Translations under genes and position numbers: made by a program
In this document: positions 25,286 through 33,453 of the stretch, piece by piece
Layout of the letters: every line of letters starts with the position of its first letter
Position numbering within the stretch: the first letter of the stretch is position 1
Source of the DNA: Confluentibacter lentus
Lineage (GTDB): Bacteria; Bacteroidota; Bacteroidia; Flavobacteriales; Flavobacteriaceae
NCBI RefSeq assembly: GCF_002806995.1
Contig: NZ_NIHE01000001.1
Coordinates: 1 to 64,000, forward strand
DNA: 64,000 bases
Direction: 5' to 3'
The notes under the pieces: model-generated
What the model was told of the DNA's origin: nothing
The model's database searches: none
What the model saw: the letters and a program-made list of their open reading frames with translations, nothing else

Positions 25286-26659
25286 TTATATGATTATTTT
25301 TTCCACATCAAATAATTTAGGTATGCTAACATTCCAATGATACACATCTTTAATTTTCACCCTTAAAGCTTCTAAAGCTGATGGTTCTCCATGGATGAGA
25401 TAAACTTTTTCAGGAATACTTTTGATGCCGCCCATCCAATGAATCAGCTCTTCCTGATCGGCATGGGCAGACAGACTCTCAAGATGTTTTACGGTAGCTT
25501 TCACTGGATAGTATTTACCAAACAATTTGATTTCGTGAGCACCATCCAACAATTGCCTTCCACGAGTGCCTTCTGCTTGATAACCGACCATTAAAACCGT
25601 GGTAGATGGGTCGTCAATGAGCTGTTGCAAATAGGTCAATACCCGTCCACCTGTAACCATCCCACTTCCCGCAATAACAATTTTAGAGCGTTTGTCGTCT
25701 ATGGTTTCCCAGGTTTCTTTATACGATTGTACAATGTTTACATGATGGCTCATGGCTGTTATATCGGAACTTGAAAGCTTGTGCCATTTTGCAAAGTGAT
25801 TAAAAAGCTGTAAAACATTGCTTCCCATGGGGCTATCCATAAAAATAGGAATATTTGGTATTTTGTTCTTTTGATACAGTTTCCAGAGGATGTACATCAA
25901 CGTCTGAAGGCGCTCGACTGCAAAACTTGGGATGATTACATTGCCTTTTTTGTGAATGGTGTCAATAATTATTTCCGAAAGCACGGCCTCGACATCTTCA
26001 GACGGATGAAGCTTATTACCATAAGTACTTTCCAAAAAAAGGAAATCTGCCCATTCGGGTCGTTTAGGGTCATTTAGCAAATAATCGTTGGTTCTTCCAA
26101 TATCACCAGAAAACACAAAACGTTTGGCATGGATTTCCATTTCTATGAATGTCGCCCCAAGAATATGTCCGTTATATTGAAAACGATACGATATGTGTTC
26201 CGATAGATGAATCCATTTATCTTCCATTTCCACTTGAAACATTTGGGTTGTTTTTTCAACATCCTCTAGGGTATAAAATGGCAAGGCAGGATGATGTTTG
26301 GTGTAGCTTTCTTTATTTGCTTTTTCGGCCTCTTCCTCCTGTATTTTTGCGCTGTCCTTTAAAATGATTTCTGCAATAGCCAGAGTTGGTGCCGTACCTA
26401 TTATTTTGCCTTTAAAACCTTGCTTTACCAATCGCGGTAAATACCCAACATGATCTAAATGCCCATGAGTTAACAACACCAAATCGATAGCGCTTACATC
26501 AATAGGAAGATTACCCCAATTGAGTTCCCGAAGCTCTTTAAGGCCTTGAAACATGCCACAATCAATCAAAATATTTTTATCAGAAGTTTCGATTAGAAAT
26601 TTTGAGCCCGTAACTACACCAGAAGCTCCTAAAAAAGACACATTTACATAATTATCCAT
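25286..26659 (-). CDS. MBL-fold/beta-CASP RNA-processing hydrolase
   Basis: A 457-aa metallo-beta-lactamase-fold hydrolase with the beta-CASP and RMMBL domains of the CPSF73/RNase family. The zinc motif HGHLDH is at residues 65-70, followed by FSGDIGR, a beta-CASP region with SFAVERLQTLMY and GSGMVTGGRV, and a C-terminal SAHADQEELIHW His-containing motif. Such enzymes are endo- or exoribonucleases. It is the last gene of the USP/eRF1-like/nuclease operon and starts 5 nt after the preceding stop. Confidence 0.92.
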   Translation of the reverse strand: MDNYVNVSFLGASGVVTGSKFLIETSDKNILIDCGMFQGLKELRELNWGNLPIDVSAIDLVLLTHGHLDHVGYLPRLVKQGFKGKIIGTAPTLAIAEIILKDSAKIQEEEAEKANKESYTKHHPALPFYTLEDVEKTTQMFQVEMEDKWIHLSEHISYRFQYNGHILGATFIEMEIHAKRFVFSGDIGRTNDYLLNDPKRPEWADFLFLESTYGNKLHPSEDVEAVLSEIIIDTIHKKGNVIIPSFAVERLQTLMYILWKLYQKNKIPNIPIFMDSPMGSNVLQLFNHFAKWHKLSSSDITAMSHHVNIVQSYKETWETIDDKRSKIVIAGSGMVTGGRVLTYLQQLIDDPSTTVLMVGYQAEGTRGRQLLDGAHEIKLFGKYYPVKATVKHLESLSAHADQEELIHWMGGIKSIPEKVYLIHGEPSALEALRVKIKDVYHWNVSIPKLFDVEKIII

Positions 26660-26663
26660 GGCA

Positions 26664-27500
26664 TCAATGTTTACATAGCATGTTTACCTCATTCAGTATT
26701 TTTTCTTTCCGGATATCGGATACACCTAAATGATCCAGAAAAAAAACATCATCTATTAAATCTCTACAGAGTACAACATCCCTGCTTAATAAAAACTGTT
26801 TTTCGCGACTGCTCAATAAGGTTGAAACGGTTATAGGATATAATCCCAATCGATCTATACGATCTCTTAAACCATCATTTTTTGGATAATCCCAACTCAA
26901 CAAATACAAGCCAGCACATTTACCATATTGCAACGCATCTTCTGTAAAACGTGTGTTTGTAACCACCCAACCTTCATTTAACTTAGTATTGTGGGGTTTA
27001 GAATCCCAATGCGCTTTAACATCTTTATAACGTGAAGCAATATACAAAGGCACTTTTACATTGCAATTTCGTCCTTCCTCACTATGGAATTTACATTCAA
27101 TTACAGTAGTGGTTCCGTTTTTATGGGCAACTACATCTATTTCATGAGTAACACATTGTCCATGTAAAATTTCACCAACTAGGGTTTGATAGCCTGAATA
27201 TTTTAAAATAGCGCTTATAAAGCGTTCAAAAGGATAGCCTGTGGGTCCCAACTCATAAATTGCTTTTTTAAGTTTGTACTTTGATGCTAGATAACCTCCC
27301 TTTTTTTTGAGCAAGGCAAATGCTCGGTTATAAATTTCCTTTGTAGAGATACCATTATACAGTTCATCCCTTACTTTATCTATAATTTGGTTTATTGTTT
27401 GATTGTCTGCACCAGATTTACTTAAGGATGAACGCAACTTATCCAATGAAAATTTTACTTTTTCACCTGAAGATTTAATGACTTCAAAATCAGCACCCAT
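26664..27500 (-). CDS. ATP-cone domain fused to PD-(D/E)XK nuclease domain
   Basis: A 278-aa fusion. Residues 1-95 look like an ATP-cone (FEVIKSSGEKVKFSLDKLRSSL, then the KLKKAIYELGPTGYPFE segment), a nucleotide-sensing module known from ribonucleotide reductase and NrdR. Residues 96-180 carry a restriction-endonuclease (Mrr-like) core: Glu92, Asp122 in EIDVVA and Glu135-x-Lys137 in VIECKF. The C-terminus is helical. I infer a DNA- or RNA-cleaving enzyme gated by ATP/dATP; the target is unknown. It lies between the eRF1-like gene and the beta-CASP hydrolase in one operon. Confidence 0.82.
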   Translation of the reverse strand: MGADFEVIKSSGEKVKFSLDKLRSSLSKSGADNQTINQIIDKVRDELYNGISTKEIYNRAFALLKKKGGYLASKYKLKKAIYELGPTGYPFERFISAILKYSGYQTLVGEILHGQCVTHEIDVVAHKNGTTTVIECKFHSEEGRNCNVKVPLYIASRYKDVKAHWDSKPHNTKLNEGWVVTNTRFTEDALQYGKCAGLYLLSWDYPKNDGLRDRIDRLGLYPITVSTLLSSREKQFLLSRDVVLCRDLIDDVFFLDHLGVSDIRKEKILNEVNMLCKH

Positions 27501-27526
27501 ATGTTTAAAAATTTATACTAATACGT

Positions 27527-27925
27527 TTATTTAGATTCAAAAAAATCCCTTACCCAAGCCACCACCTGATTATCAGTCATACTATCAGCCTTTCTAATAC
27601 CTTTAATTTTTTCACTGATCGTTTTATAGTTTTCTTCCAGCTCTTTTGTAAATTTTTCATAGGTTTCCGCAGGCCCAAAAATGACTAAGGCATCTGCATT
27701 TTTTATCTCTTGCGTTATATCCTTGAAGTAGGTTTTAAACTGATGTTTTTCCCTTTCTAAATATTTCATATCCTTGACGATTTCTTTTGCCCCTCCAACA
27801 TGTCTATTTGACTTAATATTATAATTATCCAAGTCAGAATGGATTGTTTTTACGGTTTCCATATCGTTTTCTATGGTAACGATAAGCGCTTTCTTTTTAT
27901 CTAACCAAACACCTATATTTTTCAT
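27527..27925 (-). CDS. eRF1-domain-3-like translational machinery protein
   Basis: A 132-aa single-domain protein. The start KNIGVWLDKKKALIV, the middle LEREKHQFKTYFKDITQEI and the end ADALVIFGPAE...NQVVAWVRDFF follow the pattern I know from bacterial proteins annotated as translational machinery protein or eRF1 domain 3 (pelota/Dom34-like). Such proteins are thought to bind stalled ribosomes; no peptidyl-hydrolysing GGQ domain is present. It is co-transcribed with a USP, a nuclease and an RNase-like enzyme, which fits a ribosome-hibernation or rescue role (inference). Confidence 0.65.
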   Translation of the reverse strand: MKNIGVWLDKKKALIVTIENDMETVKTIHSDLDNYNIKSNRHVGGAKEIVKDMKYLEREKHQFKTYFKDITQEIKNADALVIFGPAETYEKFTKELEENYKTISEKIKGIRKADSMTDNQVVAWVRDFFESK

Positions 27926-27936
27926 TTTTTAAAGTT

Positions 27937-28791
27937 TTAATTTCTTAAATCATGCATCACTAAAATGGGAACTTTAGAATCAAAACTGATTTCTTTTACC
28001 AATGGCTGGGTAAAAATACTTCCAAAAAAAGCATGTTTTTTATTTATAAACGCAACCATTTCGCTTTCCCTACTTTCAACAAAACAATTAATGGCCTCCG
28101 GAACAGAATTGTGGCTCAAAAAATGAAATGAATGGTTTACACCTTCAAAATATTCCGCTAAAAGTTTTTTGCCATTAAATTGTTCTTCATTTAATATCTC
28201 TTCGTTGGCTACGTGCAATACTTTTATTGAGGCCTTACATTTCTGGGCGATGTCGATTAAATAATTTAACTCCCGTTTTTTAAAATGTGTTTTGTAACTG
28301 GTTGGAAATACAATTTCCTTTGGCAACTGTAGTTTTGCCAATTCGGGAACCACAATTACTGGACAGTTTCTCACTTTCTCCATAACATTAACTGCTACAC
28401 TTCCAAAAACACTGGTTCTTGATTTTGTTTCACCTTTTGTGCCCATCACAATAAGTTCGATATCGTTTTTCTCTACAGCATGCTTAATGGCTTCCAATGG
28501 ACTGTTAAATGTTGAAATAGTCTGAAAACTGTGCTTCGGGTTTCCGTTTTCCCCAAACGCAACAGAGTTCAAAACGTTTGAAAGTCCAATTTCGGAATTT
28601 GATTTTGCCGTTTCGTACAATTCACTTCCCGGCTCCATGTTAATGAGACTATCCATAACATTTGAAGACACAGTAAAAACGTTTAAAAGATAAAAAAGAC
28701 AGGGTTCATCTTTATAAAGTTCCAAAGCATAATTAATGGCCCGTAACGCATTGCTTGAAAAATCTGTTGGTAATAAAATCTTGCGTGTCAT
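27937..28791 (-). CDS. Universal stress protein, two-domain (USP 1)
   Basis: A 284-aa tandem-UspA protein. The first domain opens KILLPTDFSSNALRAI and has a complete ATP-binding motif G-2x-G-9x-G-S (GTKG, nine residues, GS, near 117-132). The second domain keeps the fold (IVFPTSYKTHF onward) but has lost the glycines. It is the first gene after operator C and leads the operon with the eRF1-like, ATP-cone/nuclease and beta-CASP genes. USPs of this type accompany growth arrest and hypoxia in many bacteria. Confidence 0.93.
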   Translation of the reverse strand: MTRKILLPTDFSSNALRAINYALELYKDEPCLFYLLNVFTVSSNVMDSLINMEPGSELYETAKSNSEIGLSNVLNSVAFGENGNPKHSFQTISTFNSPLEAIKHAVEKNDIELIVMGTKGETKSRTSVFGSVAVNVMEKVRNCPVIVVPELAKLQLPKEIVFPTSYKTHFKKRELNYLIDIAQKCKASIKVLHVANEEILNEEQFNGKKLLAEYFEGVNHSFHFLSHNSVPEAINCFVESRESEMVAFINKKHAFFGSIFTQPLVKEISFDSKVPILVMHDLRN

Positions 28792-28818
28792 CCTATTTCA
28801 ATTTAATTGATTGTGTAA

Positions 28819-28861
28819 TAAATTTAATTGAGAATATACTTTACGGCAATGATAAATATCA
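28819..28861 (-). promoter_or_regulatory. Regulon operator C and promoter (USP 1 operon)
   Basis: TGATAAATATCA (28850-28861) and TAAATTTA (28819-28826, minus strand) are 23 nt apart. The operator lies just past the stop codon of the preceding USP gene. Confidence 0.88.
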
Positions 28862-28863
28862 GC

Positions 28864-29706
28864 TCACTCTGGCATGATTAATATAGGAACTTTAGGGTGA
28901 AGGGCCAGTTTATTTATTACTGGCTCATTGGTTATCATTTCTAAGATACTGTGCTTATATTTTATCATGGCAAGTATATCGATTTCGAAATCTTCAATAA
29001 ATGTTGTAATAGCTTCTACTTTTTTTGCATTATTAGCTAACCAATGAAAACTGCATTCATAATCGGCTAAATAGTTCTTAAGCATCGTCATATTATACTC
29101 CTGGATACTCGATAATTTTTTCTCAACGCTTACATGCACCACACGTATTTTAGAGTTGAATAAATCTGCCATACTTTTAAGTGGCCTTAATTCATTATCA
29201 TCATAAAAGCGATTGTAATCTGTTGGAAACGCTATTTGTTTTGGCGCAACAAAATCATGCTCATCTGGTATAATTAAAACAGGACAGTCCTTAATTCTTT
29301 TAACTACTTTTACGGTATTGCTTCCAAAAAAATATTCCATGGAATCTGTTGACCCCTTGGTTCCCATAACAACAATATCAATGGCATTTTGCTTGACTGC
29401 TTTAAAAACGGCATCCATAAGTTCATCTTCAAATAAAAGCGTTTTGAAGTCATGGTTAGCATTGGCATCAACAATTTCTGTTTGGGCTTTTAATTCCGTT
29501 AATTCCCTTAATGCCTGCTCTTTTTGTTTTTCAACATAATGCGCTGTAATGTAAGTTCTGGATACGGAATTTGAGATGTAAGTGGAATGCATGAAATAAA
29601 AAGTACAATATTGGTCCGCATATAGTTTTAAAGCATATACAATAGCGTTCCATGCATTATCTGAAAAATCGGTTGGCAATAGAATGTTTAATGTGTTTGT
29701 TTTCAT
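28864..29706 (-). CDS. Universal stress protein, two-domain (USP 2)
   Basis: A 280-aa tandem-UspA protein. NILLPTDFSDNAWNAI starts domain one, which holds GTKG, nine residues, then GS (an intact ATP site); domain two (IAFPTDYNRFYDD onward) lacks it. The start ATG overlaps the stop of USP 3 in an ATGA arrangement (29703-29706), so translation of the two is coupled. It is the last of the three USP genes read from operator D. Confidence 0.93.
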   Translation of the reverse strand: MKTNTLNILLPTDFSDNAWNAIVYALKLYADQYCTFYFMHSTYISNSVSRTYITAHYVEKQKEQALRELTELKAQTEIVDANANHDFKTLLFEDELMDAVFKAVKQNAIDIVVMGTKGSTDSMEYFFGSNTVKVVKRIKDCPVLIIPDEHDFVAPKQIAFPTDYNRFYDDNELRPLKSMADLFNSKIRVVHVSVEKKLSSIQEYNMTMLKNYLADYECSFHWLANNAKKVEAITTFIEDFEIDILAMIKYKHSILEMITNEPVINKLALHPKVPILIMPE

Positions 29707-30560
29707 GGCTCATTATATGTTTTAGAAGGAATTACCAAAAACGGAATATTTAAATGAAAACCTATTTGATTGATGGTATCCTTAAAAAATAAATTTTCAA
29801 AAAACGAATGCTTATTATTTATCATGGCCAACATATTGATTTTAAATTTAGTTTGGAATTTATTAACAGCATCTACAATCTCCATATTTTCAAAATCATA
29901 GAATAAATAGGCGGTACTTTTAAATATATCTTCCAATATCACTTTATGGCCCTTTTGGGTTTCCGTTAAATCATAACCTGTTGAAACATGTATAGCATGT
30001 ATTCTTGAATGATGAGTTGTTGCAATATCTACCAAAAGATCCATAGATGTCTTTTGATAATCCACTTCAAGATCGGTTGGAAACAGAATCTCCAAGGGTG
30101 ACTCATATTCAAAATCAGATGGAATGGCCAGTATAGGACACTTTATATTTTTAAAAATCTGAACGGTATTTGAGCCTAATAATACCTCCTTGGCTCCTAT
30201 GGCTCCTTTTGTACCCATAACAATAAGGTCTATATGGCGTTCGGCAATCAACTCTTTAATGCCAAGAACTAAAGTGTCGAATCTCGCAATAATCTCAAAC
30301 TTATGGTTTGGATTATTTTTGAACTCCTTAGAAATTCGATCCATAAGCCTTTCTAAACCGTGCAAGGAAGACTCTCTTACGGCATCTCCCAAACCAAATT
30401 GTGCAGGATACGCTAGTACATACTCTACATGATAAATTACGGGGATATAAGCGTTAAACAAATAAAACGTACAGTCATCATCTTTGTAAAGCTTCATGGC
30501 ATATTTAATGGCATTCCAAGAATTATCTGAAAAATCGGTGGGCAAAAGGATGTTCTTCAT
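29703..30560 (-). CDS. Universal stress protein, two-domain (USP 3)
   Basis: A 285-aa tandem-UspA protein, started at ATG 30560 (MKNILLPTDFSDNSW) because the sister proteins begin at this point; an in-frame extension to 30599 adds 13 non-conserved residues. The first domain carries GTKG, nine residues (AIGAKEVLL), GS; the second has lost the motif. It is the middle gene of the operator D operon. Confidence 0.93.
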   Translation of the reverse strand: MKNILLPTDFSDNSWNAIKYAMKLYKDDDCTFYLFNAYIPVIYHVEYVLAYPAQFGLGDAVRESSLHGLERLMDRISKEFKNNPNHKFEIIARFDTLVLGIKELIAERHIDLIVMGTKGAIGAKEVLLGSNTVQIFKNIKCPILAIPSDFEYESPLEILFPTDLEVDYQKTSMDLLVDIATTHHSRIHAIHVSTGYDLTETQKGHKVILEDIFKSTAYLFYDFENMEIVDAVNKFQTKFKINMLAMINNKHSFFENLFFKDTINQIGFHLNIPFLVIPSKTYNEP

Positions 30561-30613
30561 GGTCGTAATTTTTGATTTTAATGGCGATTTCATAATCAAT
30601 CATTTTAGTATAT

Positions 30614-31465
30614 TTATGTAAAACGCATCGTGTTTTGCAATGCCAAAAGTGGTATTTTAAGATCCACACTTACCAAATCTATGTTAGGAGGAAATAACAT
30701 ATCCTCTAAAAATGAATGTTGGGTATTGACCATTACCAGCATATCTATGGCATTATTTTTTATATAGTTTTGAATCGCCTCTGCAATTTTTTTACTATGT
30801 TCTATGTGAAAATTAATCTTGGTTTTACAGATGGTTTCTTTTATAAATGCTTGATTATCTTCTTGTCTAAGGGATAATTTATCACTTTTAGAGAGATACA
30901 ATACATCAATAATACTTTTATGTGACGCTGCCAATTCACATAACAATTTTAACTCGCGATGTTTATATGGAATCAGATAGTTTGTTGGAAACAACATACG
31001 CTTTGGCTGCGTATTGGTATAATTTGAAGGAATAGCCAAAACAGGACATGTTACATACTTTAAAACCTGAAACGTATGGCTTCCAAAAATAATGTGCCGT
31101 TCATCAGACTTTCCTTTTGTACCCATAACAATCAAATCAATATTTTTGGCTTCAGCAACCAAATTGGCTTCATCTACCAACGTATTGTAAGCAGAAATGG
31201 CATGATAGGCAAACCTAGGATTAGGTTCCATTTTTTTTACAGTCTCAAGAAGATTTTCAAGATTTTTTTGCGATTGCTTCTTAACCTTATCCAGAACCTC
31301 ATCAAAAACCTCTCTAGATGTTAATTCATCGTGATTATAGAATTCGTTTTGATAGGCATGCATAAAGAAAAAATCAACCTTTTGATGTTTAAAAAATGCC
31401 AAGGCATATTTGACAGCATTCATTGAATTTTCCGAAAAATCTGTAGGAAGAAGTATGGACAGCAT
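30614..31465 (-). CDS. Universal stress protein, two-domain (USP 4)
   Basis: A 283-aa tandem-UspA protein starting MLSILLPTDFSENSMNAV. The GTKG, nine-residue (KSDERHIIF), GS motif of domain one is intact, and domain two (RMLFPTNYLIPYKH) is degenerate as in its sisters. It is the first gene after operator D, 25 nt downstream of the -7 box. Confidence 0.93.
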   Translation of the reverse strand: MLSILLPTDFSENSMNAVKYALAFFKHQKVDFFFMHAYQNEFYNHDELTSREVFDEVLDKVKKQSQKNLENLLETVKKMEPNPRFAYHAISAYNTLVDEANLVAEAKNIDLIVMGTKGKSDERHIIFGSHTFQVLKYVTCPVLAIPSNYTNTQPKRMLFPTNYLIPYKHRELKLLCELAASHKSIIDVLYLSKSDKLSLRQEDNQAFIKETICKTKINFHIEHSKKIAEAIQNYIKNNAIDMLVMVNTQHSFLEDMLFPPNIDLVSVDLKIPLLALQNTMRFT

Positions 31466-31489
31466 ACACGTTCTTTTTAGTATTTCCTA

Positions 31490-31532
31490 TAAATTTAAAC
31501 CGTTCTGGGAACAAAAACCATGATAAATATCA
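31490..31532 (-). promoter_or_regulatory. Regulon operator D and promoter (USP 4-3-2 operon)
   Basis: TGATAAATATCA (31521-31532) and TAAATTTA (31490-31497, minus strand) are 23 nt apart, identical in sequence to operators B and C. Confidence 0.88.
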
Positions 31533-31576
31533 GGCGCGGATTATTGGTAATGATGGTTCTCAACCGGCTTAAAATC

Positions 31577-31608
31577 AAAAACGGAGAAGCTTACCACTTC
31601 TCCGTTTT
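31577..31608 (-). terminator. Hairpin upstream of operator D
   Basis: AAAACGGAGAAG (31577-31588/89) pairs with CTTCTCCGTTTT (31597-31608) around a short loop; both flanks are T-rich on the relevant strand. It would insulate operator D from leftward transcription. Confidence 0.75.
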
Positions 31609-31744
31609 CTTTGGATATTCAATTTTATCTTTTGATTTTTTCTAACCGTTAACATTCTTCATTACTAAGGAAAATTAACTTTTCAGCCAACAGATACCTT
31701 TGAATATCTTTTCTTTATATTTTAGATTTTCATGACAATTAATA

Positions 31745-31952
31745 ACTAAAAAACAGGAAGTCGAAACTTCCTGTTTTCCGAAGAACTTAAGTTTATCGAT
31801 TAACCGTTAATACAATCAGTATATAACTTTATTAGTATAAAGGGCACCTGATGATGTGGTATAAATAATAACTCTAAATTCCTCATTGAATCCATAAGAT
31901 CATGCTTTTACAGATTTCATGTTTTTATGAAAAAGAACTTATTTTAATTACA
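31745..31952 (-). ncRNA. Operator-driven short transcript, sRNA or micro-protein
   Basis: A leftward transcript of about 205 nt is predicted between operator E (start near 31952) and the terminator at 31749-31778. It holds a 31-codon ORF (31895-31800, starting MDSMRNLELLF) and, in another frame, MKSVKA then TGA then a 27-residue frame of protein-like make-up (31920-31816, SYGFNEEFRVIIYTTSSG at its start). Neither is recognised. It could be a regulatory RNA, a micro-protein, or a decayed gene with one TGG-to-TGA change. Confidence 0.5.
31749..31778 (-). terminator. Terminator of short transcript
   Basis: AAAACAGGAAGT (31750-31761) pairs perfectly with ACTTCCTGTTTT (31766-31777) around a four-base loop; on the minus strand the stem runs into a T-tract of six. 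Confidence 0.85.
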
Positions 31953-31955
31953 ATG

Positions 31956-31998
31956 CTAATTTACAATACCACTATGGATTTGAAAATGATATATATCA
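31956..31998 (-). promoter_or_regulatory. Regulon operator E and promoter (orphan)
   Basis: TGATATATATCA (31987-31998) and TAAATTAG (31956-31963, minus strand) are 23 nt apart. The octamer variant TAAATTAG is the same as at operator L. No protein gene of normal size lies downstream before the terminator at 31749-31778. Confidence 0.8.
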
Positions 31999-32008
31999 GT
32001 TTTAAAAA

Positions 32009-32395
32009 CTAATAAAGCACAATTCCGTACACCTGGTTCAGGAGAAAGAGTCCTGTTAGAAATAGCAACATATAAATAACTTGCACCAACTTAACATTTA
32101 TATAATTGAGCCAGATTACCGTTGACTTAGGTATAATAAAAAGTGCCAACCCTATAAATAGGGACATCCACCCAATAAGAGTTATTATTAATGTCCATGA
32201 TGGATTCCACACATTGTGGAACAAAATATTCAATAGGCCTACAATGGTTGCTAAAAGCGATGATAGAATGAGAAATTTTTCATCTTTTAGATCCTCAAAT
32301 ATTTGTTTGACACGAATGGGATTGAAGGTTAAAATCACAAAAAAAATGATAAGGTACCAACCCCAAAATTTTGCTAAAAAAAGTGATACATCCAT
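32009..32395 (-). CDS. Four-helix inner-membrane protein
   Basis: An unrecognised membrane protein of 128 aa from ATG 32395 (MDVSLFLAKFWGWYL). Four hydrophobic helices are visible at about 8-24, 43-60, 67-87 and 104-125, separated by a short charged loop (RVKQIFEDLKDEK). No motif suggests a function. It lies 104 nt downstream of USP 5 with no terminator and no operator of its own, so it is most likely read from operator G. Confidence 0.7.
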   Translation of the reverse strand: MDVSLFLAKFWGWYLIIFFVILTFNPIRVKQIFEDLKDEKFLILSSLLATIVGLLNILFHNVWNPSWTLIITLIGWMSLFIGLALFIIPKSTVIWLNYINVKLVQVIYMLLFLTGLFLLNQVYGIVLY

Positions 32396-32499
32396 AGATA
32401 TCGTTTTATAAAGCCACCATGAGCTCAATTAACAGTTAGATTTATTAAAGATAAAACCATCATTATGCATTGAAATTGTCATGATAAACACAAACTAAG

Positions 32500-33342
32500 T
32501 TATCCATGCATTACTAAAAAGGGAATATTGGTATGATAACTAATATTTTCAATTTTGGAGTGGAATAAAATTTGTTGAAAGTAATTTAAATTCTTCGCCA
32601 CCATGGCAATCATATTAATATCCCTGCTTTGAACAAAACATTCGATGGCATCTTCAACATTTTTATTGGTAAGATTATAAAATCTCACTTCAAAATTATT
32701 GAAATAATCCTTGAGCGAATCCTTGTTATCCTGCTGACTAAAGCCCAATTTTTCAGGCTGATTTGTAATATGCAATACTCCTAAGCTTGAATGCTGCACC
32801 TCCATGATTTCATAAAGAGGTTTTAGCAGATTAACGCCATAAGTCAAAAAATAATCGGTAGGAAATGCTATTTCTTTCAGACTAGTAAATGTAGCATTCT
32901 CAGGCACTATCAGGATTGTACACTTTACTTTTTTTATAACATCTGCAGCATTGCTTCCTATAATTAATTTCTTTAAACCGGTTGCTCCTTTGGTTCCCAT
33001 AATAATCATGTCGATTTTCTTCTCATCTACATAATTACGGATGGAGTCTATAAAAAAATTATAATCTGTGAGCGTGAAAAAATGGTGGTTCTTATTATCT
33101 GGAAATTCTTGGGAAATACGCTTTAGAAGCTTCCTTAATTGCAGTTTGGAGGGCTTGGTATAGGTATTCTCAATAAAATCTTCAGTATCTACATAGAGTG
33201 GATCTTTTGTCATCGCGTAACTCAATGTATTAACATGTAACAAATAAAAAGTACATGTTGAATTCTCATAAAATTTAAGCGCATATTTAATGGCATTCCA
33301 TGAGTTTTTAGAAAAGTCGGTGGGCAATAAAATGGTTTTCAT
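32500..33342 (-). CDS. Universal stress protein, two-domain (USP 5)
   Basis: A 280-aa tandem-UspA protein starting MKTILLPTDFSKNSWNAI. The first-domain motif GTKG, nine residues (ATGLKKLII), GS is intact and the second domain is degenerate, as in the other four. It is separated from USP 1-4 by the membrane-protein gene and the operator-rich gap, and is the gene next to the regulator. Confidence 0.93.
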   Translation of the reverse strand: MKTILLPTDFSKNSWNAIKYALKFYENSTCTFYLLHVNTLSYAMTKDPLYVDTEDFIENTYTKPSKLQLRKLLKRISQEFPDNKNHHFFTLTDYNFFIDSIRNYVDEKKIDMIIMGTKGATGLKKLIIGSNAADVIKKVKCTILIVPENATFTSLKEIAFPTDYFLTYGVNLLKPLYEIMEVQHSSLGVLHITNQPEKLGFSQQDNKDSLKDYFNNFEVRFYNLTNKNVEDAIECFVQSRDINMIAMVAKNLNYFQQILFHSKIENISYHTNIPFLVMHG

Positions 33343-33387
33343 TTGCTTTATAATTCATCGGTCCATAATTGTTTTTAGTAGGTATAA

Positions 33388-33430
33388 CAAATATAGAGGG
33401 ATGGATTACTTCTTGAAATGATATCCATCA
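33388..33430 (-). promoter_or_regulatory. Regulon operator G and promoter (USP 5)
   Basis: TGATATCCATCA (33419-33430) and a perfect -7 box TATATTTG (33388-33395, minus strand) are 23 nt apart. The operator lies just downstream of the regulator gene's stop codon. Confidence 0.88.
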
Positions 33431-33453
33431 TGTTTAATGACGACAACTAACGG

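Larger units (their letters stand above)
31466..32008. other. 543-nt gap with operators and small transcript
   Basis: No ordinary gene lies here. The stretch holds operator D, a hairpin at 31577-31608, a second hairpin at 31749-31778, a short transcript candidate (31745-31952) and operator E. Between the hairpins (31611-31748) I see AT-rich DNA with only very short frames; it repeats in rough form the motifs CATGAAA and GTTAACGGTTA of the neighbouring transcript, which hints at an old duplication. Confidence 0.55.

Noticed and set aside
31816-31920. Selenoprotein reading of the in-frame TGA
   Set aside because: No SECIS-like stem follows the TGA and no selenocysteine genes are visible; a decayed Trp codon or non-coding RNA is simpler.
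32482-32493. TGATAAACACAA upstream of the four-helix membrane protein
   Set aside because: Only one half-site fits and no octamer stands 23 nt away; the gene is better explained as co-transcribed with USP 5.
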